The notes under the pieces: model-generated
The model's input: the letters and a program-made list of their open reading frames with translations, nothing else
The model's database searches: none
What the model was told of the DNA's origin: nothing
Program-made: the position numbers and the translations under genes
Assembly: GCF_000832985.1 (NCBI RefSeq)
Contig: NZ_CP009921.1
Location: 237,265 to 301,264 of the forward strand
From: Priestia megaterium NBRC 15308 = ATCC 14581
Lineage (GTDB): Bacteria; Bacillota; Bacilli; Bacillales; Bacillaceae_H
DNA: 64,000 nucleotides
Reading direction: 5' to 3'
Shown: in pieces, positions 24,801-33,242 of the stretch
Position numbering within the stretch: position 1 is the stretch's first letter
Layout of the letters: the number at the start of each line of letters is the position of its first letter

Positions 24801-24896
24801 AAGGCAATTCGGTTTTCAACTTTAGAAGCAATTTGCAAAGCCTTAGAATGCCAACCCGGTGATACTTTAGAATGCTGGAGTGATAAAGGTAAATAG
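24801..24896 (+). pseudogene. C-terminal fragment of a small Cro/C1-type HTH regulator
   Basis: The frame reads I-R-F-S-T-L-E-A-I-C-K-A-L-E-C-Q-P-G-D and ends at TAG 24894-24896. (S/D)-T-L-x-x-(I/L)-C-x-A-L-x-C-Q-P-G-D is the hallmark end of YozG-like XRE proteins of about 65-75 residues. The recognition helix and start are gone. Confidence 0.6.
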
Positions 24897-24914
24897 CAAC
24901 TTATTTCCCATCAT

Positions 24915-24956
24915 AAAAGAGCTCTCTAATCTTCATATATTAGAGAGCTCTTTTTA
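24915..24956 (+). terminator. Strong terminator
   Basis: A 15-bp stem, AAAAGAGCTCTCTAA with its complement, and T5, following the HTH fragment. Confidence 0.85.
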
Positions 24957-24970
24957 TATTTAAATTCTTA

Positions 24971-25000
24971 GTATAAATTGATGTGAATCTTCACATTCTA
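24971..25000 (+). promoter_or_regulatory. Sigma-G type promoter of the SASP gene
   Basis: GTATA (24971-24975) and CATTCTA (24994-25000), separated by exactly 18 bp, fit the forespore sigma-G consensus GHATR-N18-CATWHTA. The start codon is 38 bp downstream. Confidence 0.65.
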
Positions 25001-25037
25001 TAAATGTTTAATTAAATTAGAAAAGGAGATCATGAAT

Positions 25038-25250
25038 ATGGCAAACAATCAAAAGAATAATCGTACAAATAATTTAGTGGTCCCTAGTTTCGCACAAGCA
25101 GTTAATCAAATGAAACAAGAAATTGCACAAGAATTTGGAGTACAGCTGGGACCTGATACAACGGCTCGTGCTAATGGCTCCGTTGGTGGAGAAATTACAA
25201 AACGTCTTGTAGCATTAGCTGAACAACAACTTGGTGGACACAAGAAATAG
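25038..25250 (+). CDS. Alpha/beta-type small acid-soluble spore protein
   Basis: 70 residues. The ATG at 25038 is preferred over 25032 because AAGGAG at 25023-25028 is then at normal spacing and the M-A-N-N start matches the family. The GPR protease region ([10 protein letters not shown] near residues 30-39) and [12 protein letters not shown] are fully conserved. SASPs coat and protect DNA in the dormant spore and are degraded by GPR at germination. The sigma-G type promoter and terminator show a complete monocistronic unit. Plasmid-borne extra SASP copies are reasonable in this group. Confidence 0.95.
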   Translation: MANNQKNNRTNNLVVPSFAQAVNQMKQEIAQEFGVQLGPDTTARANGSVGGEITKRLVALAEQQLGGHKK

Positions 25251-25273
25251 TACTAATAAGGTAAATAAATCAT

Positions 25274-25308
25274 AAAAAAGAGGAAGAGAGTTCTCTTCCT
25301 CTTTTTTA
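25274..25308 (+). terminator. Terminator of the SASP gene
   Basis: AAAAAAGAGGAAGAGA pairs with TCTCTTCCTCTTTTTT around a 2-nt loop. Confidence 0.9.
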
Positions 25309-25372
25309 TAGCGTTATCATTAACATTCCCTGTAATAAGCATATTAAATAATGTAACTACGCGATGATAGAC

Positions 25373-25502
25373 TTAATGAATTTCAGTAATGCCCGATAAA
25401 CGAATAGAGAATATATTGTGTTGTTCATCCTCTAGAGAAAGAGTTAGTTCTTTCCCCCAGTTAACTTTTTTATTATTCAAATCTCTTATTAGTTTACCTC
25501 TC
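25373..25502 (-). pseudogene. YolD-like C-terminal fragment
   Basis: The minus-strand frame reads K-E-L-T-L-S-L-E-D-E-Q-H-N-I-F-S-I-R-L-S then G-I-T-E-I-H and TAA at 25375-25373. It aligns closely with the end of the 60-aa YolD-like protein at 22470-22652 (T-L-S-L-R-D-E-K-Q-N-I-F-L-I-R-L-S-G). No start codon and no N-terminal half. Confidence 0.65.
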
Positions 25503-25723
25503 TATTCAATAAATTATATCCTTTTCAACAATATATAACAAAAAAGTCCTTACTTACAAACAAAATTATTGACGATCCCACTCGTAACCCTTATGAATTT
25601 CTAAGCCATATACATAGTGACATAATTATTTTAAAGATAAGTACGCTCTATAGTAAACTTCAAACCCTTTCGGATTGCCAAGAGGATCTAACAGGAATTG
25701 AAGGAATGTATAGGATACAGTAA
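25493..25723 (+). pseudogene. Start-less reading frame, possible gene remnant
   Basis: 76 codons are open to TAA 25721-25723 with protein-like composition (I-I-D-D-P-T-R-N-P-Y-E-F-L-S-H-I-H-S-D), but there is no usable start codon until near the end. The rest of 25251-26230 shows no gene. Confidence 0.3.
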
Positions 25724-26230
25724 GATGTACACTTTAATCCTACTGACATTATTGATTTAAACTAGACAAAACTAATATTTATCAGAAAAACATTATTGTG
25801 ATAAAAATAGTCGGTGACAAGACATTTGTTTATGAGTAGTGTTATACTAGTAAGCAGTCTACTAATATCCCCTGAAATAAGTCCATCAGAGCAGCATGTC
25901 CACGAGACAAAAAACAGACAAATAAACGACATTTCAAAAAAGATGAAGAGTATTAATTAAATTATAAGAAAAAGAATGCTCTTGGGAGGCGCCTTAGTTT
26001 ATTGGCAGATCGAGAGTTATTCAATGCTCAATTGTTTTAAATACGGAATATGAGCTAAGTAAAGTGTAAATAATTTAATTAAGGTATTTTATTAACGCAA
26101 TCTTTAAGGGTTAGTTACTATTGCTTCATAAAAAAGTACAATGTCTAAATTGGTTTTGCATATTCTAATGTTCTCCAATCGAAGTAATACCCTCTGCGAA
26201 TGAATCAAAGATGGGAGTTTTTAATTTAAC

Positions 26231-27745
26231 ATGAAAAATGTTTCAATAGTTTTTTATATTTCGGTAGTCATACTGGCTCTTCTTGTTCTTGTGGGAGTTA
26301 CAATGCCTGCAACACTTGAAAATGTAACAAGTAGCCTGCAAGATGCTATTACAAATACGTTTGGCTGGTACTATTTAATTGTTGTAACGTTGTTTGTTAT
26401 CGTTTGTTTGTACTTATTGGTTAGTCCGATTGGTCGGATTAAGCTTGGGAAAGAGGAGGACACGCCTGAGTTTTCACGCCCAACCTGGCTTGCTATGCTC
26501 TTTAGTGCAGGAATGGGGATTGGCTTAGTGTTCTATGGTACAGCTGAACCAATTAGTCACTATGCGATTAGCTCTCCAACGGGGGAAACAGGGACAGATC
26601 AAGCAATGAAAGATGCAATGAGATATACTTTCTTCCATTGGGGCATCCATGCATGGGCGATTTATGGAATTATTGCTCTCTCATTGGCTTACTTTACCTT
26701 TAGAAAAGGAGAGCGTAGCTTAATTAGCGCTACATTAAAACCAATTATCGGAAAACAGGCAGATGGCTTTATAGGAAAGATAATCGATATTATTGCCGTA
26801 ATTGCAACTGTTATCGGTGTTGCTACGACCCTTGGATTCGGTGCTGTTCAAATTAACGGAGGATTATCTTATTTATTTAACGTTCCTTCCAATCTCACGA
26901 GTCAATTCCTTATTGTGTTAGTTGTTACGATCTTATTTATAGTTTCAGCATTAACAGGTTTAGGTAAGGGGATTAAAATTCTTAGTAATACTAATATGAT
27001 CCTTGCATTGGCACTTTTTCTATTAACGTTTATATTGGGTCCAACTCTATTTACGTTAAATTTGTTTACAGATACAATTGGTGCTTATCTGCAGAACTTA
27101 ATTAATATGAGTTTTCGTATAGCTCCACTTAATGAAGAACATCGTAACTGGATCAATGGTTGGACCATCTTTTATTGGGCATGGTGGATTGCGTGGTCTC
27201 CATTCGTAGGAATCTTTATCGCTCGGGTATCGAAAGGAAGAACTATCCGAGAATTTGTCGTATGTGTTTTACTGATTCCTTCTCTTATCGGTTTCATCTG
27301 GTTCGCTACATTCGGTAGTGCAGGGATGTTACTTGAACATGATGGGATTGCTTCTATTTCAAAATTAGCAACAGAAGAATCACTCTTTGGTGTATTTGCC
27401 AACTACCCAATGGGAACAACCTTATCAATCATAGCTATTATTCTTATTGGCACTTTCTTTATCACTTCAGCTGACTCAGGGACCTATGTTTTAGGAATGA
27501 TGACAACGAATGGTTCTCAAAATCCTAGTAATAGTGTAAAGGTCATCTGGGGTGTGTTACTTACAGCTATAGCTCTTGTCCTTCTCTATTCAGGAGGCCT
27601 ACAGGCTTTACAAAATACCATGATTATTGCAGCTCTTCCTTTTTCGATTGTTATGGTTTTAATGACGGTTAGTCTCCTTAAATCTCTTAACAAAGAAGCG
27701 AAAGAATTTGGAATTGGAAAGTTAAAAAAACAAAATAAAAAATAG
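26231..27745 (+). CDS. BCCT family betaine/carnitine/choline transporter
   Basis: 504 residues with twelve hydrophobic helices, the family norm. The sequence [17 protein letters not shown] near residue 85 and the tryptophan-rich [14 protein letters not shown] segment near 310 are the BCCT hallmarks that form the trimethylammonium box. It imports compatible solutes such as glycine betaine with Na+ or H+, and is typically induced by osmotic stress. The ribosome binding site (GGGAG) is distant, so translation may be weak or the start mis-set by a few codons. No regulator gene is adjacent. Confidence 0.92.
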   Translation: MKNVSIVFYISVVILALLVLVGVTMPATLENVTSSLQDAITNTFGWYYLIVVTLFVIVCLYLLVSPIGRIKLGKEEDTPEFSRPTWLAMLFSAGMGIGLVFYGTAEPISHYAISSPTGETGTDQAMKDAMRYTFFHWGIHAWAIYGIIALSLAYFTFRKGERSLISATLKPIIGKQADGFIGKIIDIIAVIATVIGVATTLGFGAVQINGGLSYLFNVPSNLTSQFLIVLVVTILFIVSALTGLGKGIKILSNTNMILALALFLLTFILGPTLFTLNLFTDTIGAYLQNLINMSFRIAPLNEEHRNWINGWTIFYWAWWIAWSPFVGIFIARVSKGRTIREFVVCVLLIPSLIGFIWFATFGSAGMLLEHDGIASISKLATEESLFGVFANYPMGTTLSIIAIILIGTFFITSADSGTYVLGMMTTNGSQNPSNSVKVIWGVLLTAIALVLLYSGGLQALQNTMIIAALPFSIVMVLMTVSLLKSLNKEAKEFGIGKLKKQNKK

Positions 27746-27750
27746 TAATA

Positions 27751-27794
27751 AAAAAGCACATTTGTTTGTCTTTCAGTTAACAAATGTGCTTTTT
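27751..27794 (+). terminator. Terminator of the BCCT gene
   Basis: AAAAAGCACATTTGTT pairs with AACAAATGTGCTTTTT. Confidence 0.85.
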
Positions 27795-27894
27795 GTTATT
27801 TCGCTTATACAAGTGTTTATTCTATGTCTCTTATTTTGTTAGAAAGGTTACTCCGTGATCTCCAGAGGATAATAATGGGGTTAGATAATCTATC

Positions 27895-27916
27895 GATGGG
27901 CAAAGCATTGCCCATC
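27895..27916. repeat. Perfect small palindrome
   Basis: GATGGGCAA and TTGCCCATC around AGCA, between the BCCT and HU genes. No T run; role unknown. Confidence 0.45.
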
Positions 27917-28028
27917 AGCTAAAATATTATTGATTTCAAAAGACGAAACAATTAAAGTATTATTCAAGATAAAGGCTTTCTACAATCAAAAAGTTTCATA
28001 GTAATCGACTTTAATGTTAAATATATAC

Positions 28029-28301
28029 TTATTTAACAGCTTCTTTAAGATCCTTGCCCGGTTTAAAAGCAGGAAATTCAAAAGCAGGAATGCTTATTTT
28101 TTCACCAGTTTGTGGGTTACAACCCGTTCGAGCTGCACGTCCTCGCACTTCAAATTTCCCAAATCCAATCAAATGGATTCTTTCTCCTTTAGCAAGAGTT
28201 TCAGAAATCGTTTCAAATAAGGCGTTTGCAGCTTTTCTAGCGTCTCGCTTCGTTAATGATGTTTTTATCGCAACGGTATTGACTAATTCTGCTTTATTCA
28301 T
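28029..28301 (-). CDS. HU family DNA-binding protein
   Basis: 90 residues, the usual size. The ATG at 28301 gives M-N-K-A-E-L-V-N-T-V and is preceded by AGGTGG; the in-frame ATG at 28316 would place the ribosome binding site inside the gene. Marks are S-L-T-K-R-D-A-R-K-A near residue 15, G-F-G-K-F-E-V-R near 48, and the DNA-wrapping arm R-A-A-R-T-G-C-N-P-Q-T-G-E near 55-67 with a Cys where Arg or a similar residue is common. HU dimers bend and compact DNA and act in replication and recombination. A plasmid copy may help plasmid nucleoid structure. Confidence 0.95.
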   Translation of the reverse strand: MNKAELVNTVAIKTSLTKRDARKAANALFETISETLAKGERIHLIGFGKFEVRGRAARTGCNPQTGEKISIPAFEFPAFKPGKDLKEAVK

Positions 28302-28489
28302 CCATATCCACCTCATTCTCTTATTTTTAGAATGTATAGAATCTAAAATAATATGATTTCTATATATTTCTTACTTAATAACATTAGATAAAGGGCCTGA
28401 AAACCCTGCTTTCTATAAAAATCAATGCTTTGCAAAAATTATTTATCCGTAACCAGCACCTGAAAATGAAATTAGTATAAAACTGGCAC

Positions 28490-28685
28490 CCTTCAACTAT
28501 TTTAAAGCATCAACGAGAAGGCATAGATATTGCTCAATCTAAAGGGAAACACCTTGGCCTCCCATCATTACTTTTCCAAAGGAGTGGGATAAAGCATATA
28601 AAGAATGAACGTCTGGAAAGATCACTGTCGTAGTATTTATGGATGAAGTAGGAATGAAAAAAAGCTACATTTTATAATAGGGCAA
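28490..28685 (+). pseudogene. Tn3-type serine resolvase, C-terminal fragment
   Basis: The frame reads K-H-Q-R-E-G-I-D-I-A-Q-S-K-G-K-H-L-G, the Q-R-E-G-I-x-x-A-K-x-x-G-K-x-x-G-R hinge of serine resolvases with R changed to L. It then shifts frame into P-K-E-W-D-K-A-Y-K-E, meets a stop, and continues T-S-G-K-I-T-V-V-V-F-M-D. The catalytic domain is missing. A dead transposon remnant. Confidence 0.7.
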
Positions 28686-28722
28686 AAGCTTACAGGGCAA
28701 GGAAGTAACGTCCTTTTGCCTT
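28680..28722 (+). terminator. Terminator-like hairpin after the resolvase remnant
   Basis: GGGCAAAAG pairs with CTTTTGCC, with TTTTTATTTT following. Confidence 0.5.
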
Positions 28723-28926
28723 TTTATTTTGTTGGCCATGCTAGCAAAATAGGTGATGCTTGCTATATGCAGTTATTCCAATATAAATAATAGGCTACTT
28801 GTCTTTTTTCTAAACTGAACATCTCGACACTGAAGTCATTCATAGAAAAACTTTTAGAGGTTGTGTAAGAAAGTAGTAATTCACTTAAGTTCACACATAT
28901 AGCTCTGGTAAAAACACTCTAATCCA

Positions 28927-28948
28927 AAAAAGCACCCTGAAAGGATGC
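28927..28948 (-). terminator. Terminator of the coiled-coil gene
   Basis: AGCATCC with GGGTGCT and TTTTTT on the minus strand, directly after the stop. Confidence 0.65.
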
Positions 28949-29155
28949 TTAATAGTTAGCCTGTAAAACTTCAATTTTTTTCTTGAGTTTTTGGCTTTCT
29001 TCCTCTAATTCAATGATTCTATCTTGGAGTTCTTTATTATCCCAGTTATTTTCTAGCTCTTCAGATAATTCCATTCGCTTTTTATGGATTTCAATTCGTT
29101 GTTTAGCCATCTCTTCTACTTCTTTATTTAATTGTAATTGTTCATATGGATTCAT
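28949..29155 (-). CDS. Small coiled-coil protein, 68 aa
   Basis: ATG at 29155 behind a purine-rich AAAGGGGGGGAA. The whole protein is a heptad-rich helix with alternating Lys and Glu (E-V-E-E-M-A-K-Q-R-I-E-I-H-K-K-R, then I-I-E-L-E-E-E-S-Q-K-L-K-K-K-I). It probably forms a parallel or antiparallel coil. No family recognised. Monocistronic, with its own terminator. Confidence 0.6.
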   Translation of the reverse strand: MNPYEQLQLNKEVEEMAKQRIEIHKKRMELSEELENNWDNKELQDRIIELEEESQKLKKKIEVLQANY

Positions 29156-29370
29156 TGTATTCCCCCCCTTTATAGTCTATGATTTTTACTTTCAACATCA
29201 GAAAACAAATCCCTTTAAAATAAAGTCCATTGGGGGCACTTCGAACCAAGGGCTCGTTTACTTTTCGCCTTGATGATTTATACAGCATTTTATATATCGT
29301 TGATTTATTAAAGTTTCTCTTAATTGTTTCAATCTTTAAATCTTATATATAAGTTCTTTAAAAAACATTC

Positions 29371-29613
29371 TCACTGAAAGACGTAAATCGTAATTATAAA
29401 ATACGCAATAACTAAAGTTAGTATAGTACCTCCATTAATTAATGTAAATCTAATTAAAAGTTTGTTTCTTACTTCTTTTCTATAGGATGCATTATGATAA
29501 GCTTGAGTATTGTTAATATAGATTTGGGCAAGCACCTTTAGATTTTTCAAAAAAACAACGAGTGCAAAAACAAATAATAACATCACTAAAAGACTAATCC
29601 TTATAATATCCAA
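29371..29613 (-). CDS. Small membrane protein, 80 aa
   Basis: TTG at 29613, with AAAGGAT at a rather long distance. Two helices at about residues 4-22 and 55-78 with a polar connector (N-N-T-Q-A-Y-H-N-A-S-Y-R-K-E). Its 5-prime end overlaps the last codons of the AbrB-like gene in another frame, suggesting translational coupling. Function unknown. Confidence 0.45.
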   Translation of the reverse strand: MDIIRISLLVMLLFVFALVVFLKNLKVLAQIYINNTQAYHNASYRKEVRNKLLIRFTLINGGTILTLVIAYFIITIYVFQ

Positions 29614-29756
29614 ATTTCAATATTATCCTTTCCTAATAAACACTTATTCAATGTTTTTTTCTCTATTGTTTGATTCAACAATATCTTGTGTAGTCCAGGG
29701 TGAATAACTATACACCCTAATTCATCTACTTTTGAAACAATATCAGTTGTTTTCAT
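29601..29756 (-). CDS. AbrB-like transition-state regulator, 51 aa, divergent
   Basis: ATG at 29756 with AGGGTGAG at 7 nt. The start M-K-T-T-D-I-V-S-K-V-D-E-L-G-C-I-V-I-H-P matches the AbrB swapped-hairpin N-terminus (M-K-S-T-G-I-V-R-K-V-D-E-L-G-R-V-V-I-P). The DNA-contacting Arg after G is Cys here and the following residues diverge, so DNA binding may be lost. It is shorter than AbrB (about 94), without the C-terminal multimerisation domain. It could form mixed dimers with chromosomal AbrB or be in decay. It overlaps the next gene at 29613. Confidence 0.5.
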   Translation of the reverse strand: MKTTDIVSKVDELGCIVIHPGLHKILLNQTIEKKTLNKCLLGKDNIEIWIL

Positions 29757-29794
29757 TAGTTTACTCACCCTACTTTTTATGCCTTAGATTTATC

Positions 29795-29962
29795 CTATCC
29801 ATCAATTGAAACATCAAGCATACTCAATAGTTCAAAACTCTCATGAGCTACTGTAATGATTGTCAGGGGAACCCCTGTAAGCAAAATAGCGTTAAATAAC
29901 CTGTTTCTTATAAGAGATATAAATAAAAACAGTGCTAATACTATAACAATAGCCTGAGGCAA
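29795..29962 (-). CDS. Small membrane protein, 55 aa
   Basis: TTG at 29962, preceded by AAGGAG at good spacing, closing at TAG 29797-29795. Two hydrophobic helices (I-V-I-V-L-A-L-F-L-F-I and L-F-N-A-I-L-L-T-G-V-P-L-T-I-I-T-V), then a short polar end. It lies 38 nt upstream of the AbrB-like gene on the same strand, so 29371-29962 may be one small operon. Function unknown. Confidence 0.5.
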   Translation of the reverse strand: MPQAIVIVLALFLFISLIRNRLFNAILLTGVPLTIITVAHESFELLSMLDVSIDG

Positions 29963-30097
29963 TTTATTTCTCCTTATTTAATCTCAATTAAAATTTTAGG
30001 CCCACCCGCAAATTTATCTACTTAATAAGAAATCCAAGAATCTGCCCTATTACAATCAATGATACAAATATCTGACTACCCTTTATCAATCGCATGT

Positions 30098-30198
30098 TCA
30101 CAACGCTGCCGTTTTGGAATATTTATCAGCTGGAAAGTAGACCACTTCATCATAGGATTTGATACTTTCTTCTGGTGATGTGACTGCTAAAATAGCAT
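30098..30198 (-). pseudogene. Gene tail cut off by the ISL3 element
   Basis: A minus-strand frame emerges from the IS boundary and reads A-I-L-A-V-T-S-P-E-E-S-I-K-S-Y-D-E-V-V-Y then F-P-A-D-K-Y-S-K and TGA at 30100-30098. It looks like the C-terminus of an enzyme; family uncertain. The rest of the gene is not on the other side of the IS. Confidence 0.4.
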
Positions 30199-30224
30199 GG
30201 CTCTTTCTCACTTTTGGTGAAGGT
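30199..30224 (+). repeat. Left inverted repeat of the ISL3 element
   Basis: 26 bp, an exact inverse match to 31854-31879. Confidence 0.9.
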
Positions 30225-30268
30225 GCTTTATAGATGATATAGTGAAATAAAAAGGAGCGAATCTCAAC

Positions 30269-31799
30269 ATGCCTTTTTCTTCTTTCACTAATATAGAATG
30301 CTTACGAGTTATACAAGAAGATCAATCTTATATGTATCTAGTAAAATCTAAACATTCCTCTTGTATATGTCCGTCTTGTCATACTCTATCTCACCGTATT
30401 CATAGCCAATATGTTCGATCCCTTCAGGATGTACCGGCGTATGGTAAAACAACATATATAAAGATACAAACACGTAAGTTTTTTTGCGATGACTGTAGTT
30501 GCCCACAAGCTATTTTTACAGAAAGATTTACGTGGTTAGGGACCTATCAACGCAAAACCAAACGTTTACAAGAGATGTTAAAGTCAATCGCACTATCTAC
30601 GAGCTGCAAAGTAGCATCTCGGCTGTCTAAGCATCTAGGTATTGTAACCAGTCATCATACGCTTTTACGCCTGCTTCATAAATTGAAGCTGCCTTCTTAT
30701 GAACCGCCGGTTCATATTGGGATTGATGACTTTGCATTTAAGAAGCGTTGTCGTTACGGTACGATTATTATCAATCAAGAAACCCGAAGACCCATCGCTA
30801 TTTTAAATGGGAGAGATAAAGAAACAGTCGTAAAATGGCTCGAACAGCATCCAACGATTCAAACGGTGACTCGTGATGGTTCTTTCACATACGCTAAGGC
30901 TATCTCTCAAGCGCTGCCTCATGCTTATCAGATTACGGACCGTTGGCATATTCTGAAAGGTTTATTTACAGCAATTCGAGAGACCTTACAACAATCTTTT
31001 CCATCTATATGGAGAAAAACAGAATATAAAAAATCCTACAACAGAACCACTTATTATCCGCAAGACAGATGTTCAACGCCATCAGTATGCTGAGCAAGTT
31101 TGGCAACGCGCCTTAGAAGTGAAAGAGTGGAAAGAAAAGGGAAATCCATTGCTTGGATTTCGCGTCAAATGCATATTTCACGTAATACGGTCTATAAAGA
31201 TTTAAGACGCAAGAAAAAGAGCCTATTAGTCGTGTAAGACTATTAGATCCATTCCTAAATCAATTACGTCAATGGAACCTATCTGGGTGGACGACGAGTC
31301 GTATGGAGGCAGAACTTAAAAGATAGGCTATACAGGATGTCGCTCTACTTTAAATGAAGCCGTTTCGAGAATTCGTCATGAATATAGAGCCAGTGCCACA
31401 ACGCATTCTTTGTCTAGAGCTTCCCTACTGTGGAAAATATGGAGTGAAAAGAATAGAAACTGGTTAGATTCATTACCTTCGGCATGTTTAAAAGAGTTTC
31501 CATTAATACCACAATTATTTGAAGTGACACGTAAATTTAGAAACATCGTGAGTAAACGTAGTAATCAAGGCATACCTGGTTGGATTGAAACATGTAAAAT
31601 GTATTCGTTTCCAGCTCTCGATACCTTTATAACCTATATAGAAAAAGATTTACAAGGGGTAATGGCTGCTTGTGTTGATCCTTTAAGTAATGGGCTATCT
31701 GAAGGACATATACATCGTGTGAAGATGTTAAAACGTATGATGTATGGTCGGGCAAGTGATGAGCTGTTGAAAAAACGAGTGCTCATACCATTATTATAG
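30269..31799 (+). pseudogene. ISL3 transposase with several frameshifts
   Basis: The N-terminal zinc-finger (C-P-S-C-H near residue 33, then C-D-D-C) and the start of the DDE domain (H-I-G-I-D-D-F-A-F-K-K, T-R-D-G-S) read cleanly to 31093. After that the expected protein continues in other frames: E-P-L-I-I-R-K-T-D-V-Q-R, S-I-A-W-I-S-R-Q-M-H-I-S-R-N-T, R-V-R-L-L-D-P-F-L-N-Q-L, and G-Y-T-G-C-R-S-T-L-N. From 31410 it is open again to the end (L-S-E-G-H-I-H-R-V-K-M-L-K-R). At least four frame changes mean no active enzyme. Confidence 0.85.
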
Positions 31800-31853
31800 G
31801 TAGAGTTGTTTTTCTGAAAAAATAATGCATGTCTTTGACATATAGCGACGTTT

Positions 31854-31879
31854 ACCTTCACCAAAAGTGAGAAAGAGCC
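31854..31879 (-). repeat. Right inverted repeat of the ISL3 element
   Basis: 26 bp. It contains the GTG at 31867 from which the truncated hpr-like frame is open. Confidence 0.9.
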
Positions 31880-32331
31880 ACGAAGTCTTGACGGTCACAC
31901 ATATCTTATCCATGGCATACAATGCACCATATATCTCTATAATGGAACTTGCTGAATTTGGTTCTATGCATATGACAACAGCTTTTAATTTTTCGAAAAG
32001 GTTGAAACAAAAAGGGTATTTACGAATCATAGAAAAGAAAGTCAAAAGGAAAAATACATGTATTGAGTTAACAAAAAGGGGAGAAGAGTTATTACTTGAA
32101 ATTTTAAAGAATTTTAAACCGCATGAAAATAAATTTTTTTTAGGAGCTCTTTCAACAAAAGACTTATATGGGAAATTACCTAACTTTACTGAACTAATTA
32201 CTCTTACTCGTAATATATACGATGAAAATTTAATTGCACTTATGGATAATTATTTGTCCATGATTGAAAGAAACTTAATTGAAGAGGATAGAATGCTTAA
32301 GAAAAAAATTGATGAAGTCGTTAAACAATAA
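31867..32331 (+). pseudogene. Hpr/ScoC-like MarR-type regulator, beheaded by the IS
   Basis: From 31880 the protein reads L-T-V-T-H-I-L-S-M-A-Y-N-A-P-Y-I-S-I-M-E then A-E-F-G-S-M-H-M-T-T-A-F-N-F-S-K-R-L, matching the winged-helix core of B. subtilis Hpr (ScoC). About 40 N-terminal residues, including the dimerisation helix, are missing. The frame is open into the IS right repeat, where a GTG could act as a start but no good ribosome binding site exists. Hpr represses protease and sporulation genes. The remaining C-terminal part is intact to residue 154, so a truncated product is conceivable. Confidence 0.75.
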
Positions 32332-32396
32332 ATCAAAGATAAATAATATAGAAAGGTCTTAATCAAGTTGAATCAAGCTTTTTACTTAGCTTATTA

Positions 32397-32420
32397 AGAT
32401 GCCTACAGGCATCTTTTTTA
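32397..32420 (+). terminator. Terminator of the hpr-like gene
   Basis: AAGATGCC pairs with GGCATCTT, then T5. Confidence 0.75.
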
Positions 32421-32599
32421 TTGTTTATCTGTATGTAAAGTATAAATATCAATAATAAATCCCCTAGCTTCCTACTTCATTTGTCCACCATCTAATTAAA
32501 AGTTGATGAATTGTTATATAATAGAACTTGAACATCATATCTGTATACATTATGATAATTGATTAAAGTGCTATATAGGATAGAATAGGTGGAATTCAT

Positions 32600-33028
32600 A
32601 TGACAACCAATCCAAAAAACGAACTTTTAAATAATTGGATATCCATTACTAATATTCAACTACGTATTGCTAATGAACTTGAAAGGGCTCTACAAAAAAA
32701 TTATGATCTATCATTGAAAGAATTTTACGTTCTTTACTTTTTATCTCAAAGCAGTGATAAAAAATTAAGACTACAGCAATTACAAGAGATGGTTGGATTA
32801 AGCCAAAGTGCTATGTCACGATTAGTAGGTAGACTTGAGGCTAAGAGTTGTGGAGTTTTGCAAAGACATATATGTGAGGATGACAGGAGAGGTATCTATA
32901 CTAGTCTGACTGAAAAAGGTTCAGAAAAACTACAGGGATGCTTAGATACTGTTTATACCATTCTTCAATCTGCGTTTTCAAAGGAAAATATTCATCATGA
33001 GTTACAAACGTTATTACACGAATCATGA
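32600..33028 (+). CDS. MarR family transcriptional regulator
   Basis: 142 residues, the usual length. The winged helix is at about residues 35-105: L-R-L-Q-Q-L-Q-E-M-V-G-L-S-Q-S-A-M-S-R-L as the recognition region, then C-E-D-D-R-R-G-I-Y-T-S-L-T-E-K-G as the wing with the conserved D-x-R. A Cys two residues before the wing and another in R-H-I-C-E-D could sense oxidants or electrophiles. It lies 5-prime of the NamA-type reductase on the same strand, 215 bp apart, with dyads in between, so it probably represses that gene. Confidence 0.85.
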   Translation: MTTNPKNELLNNWISITNIQLRIANELERALQKNYDLSLKEFYVLYFLSQSSDKKLRLQQLQEMVGLSQSAMSRLVGRLEAKSCGVLQRHICEDDRRGIYTSLTEKGSEKLQGCLDTVYTILQSAFSKENIHHELQTLLHES

Positions 33029-33075
33029 CGTAATGCATGTGTTTTTTACAAATTAGTTTATCTTAACTGATAAAT

Positions 33076-33110
33076 AAAAATGACCTAGTAAAATTTACTA
33101 GGTCATTTTT
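33076..33110. terminator. Bidirectional terminator after marR
   Basis: A near-perfect palindrome built on AAAAATGACCTAGTAAA, with T5 on both strands. Confidence 0.8.
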
Positions 33111-33135
33111 ATTTATCACTTGGTCCACGTGTACC

Positions 33136-33161
33136 TTTATAGTGTGAGCATAAACTATAAA
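33136..33161. promoter_or_regulatory. Dyad upstream of namA
   Basis: TTTATAGT and ACTATAAA with a 10-bp spacer, just before the -35 box. Confidence 0.45.
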
Positions 33162-33169
33162 CATATAAA

Positions 33170-33221
33170 TTGACAAGAAATAAAGAATGATATAAATTAT
33201 ATGCGTGCGCATGCATATAAT
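33170..33221 (+). promoter_or_regulatory. namA promoter overlapped by a likely MarR operator
   Basis: TTGACA at 33170-33175 with a TATAAA-like -10 near 33191. ATTATATGC (33196-33204) and GCATATAAT (33213-33221) form a perfect inverted repeat over the -10/start region, placed to block transcription. Confidence 0.6.
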
Positions 33222-33242
33222 TTTGTTAAAGGAGATTTTATT

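Larger units (their letters stand above)
30199..31879 (+). mobile_element. ISL3 family insertion sequence, inactive
   Basis: A 1681-bp element bounded by perfect 26-bp inverted repeats: left 30199-30224 begins GGCTCTTTCTCACTTTTGGT, right 31854-31879 ends with its complement. The transposase is of the ISL3 type but carries several frameshifts. The 8 bp on each side (AATAGCAT and ACGAAGTC) are not duplicated, so the flanks come from different places. Confidence 0.88.

Noticed and set aside
24789..24801. TGGACAGGCA shared with 40571 and, in part, 49632
   Set aside because: Only 8-11 bp in common outside the 44-bp repeat, and the flanks differ; too short to call a repeat family.
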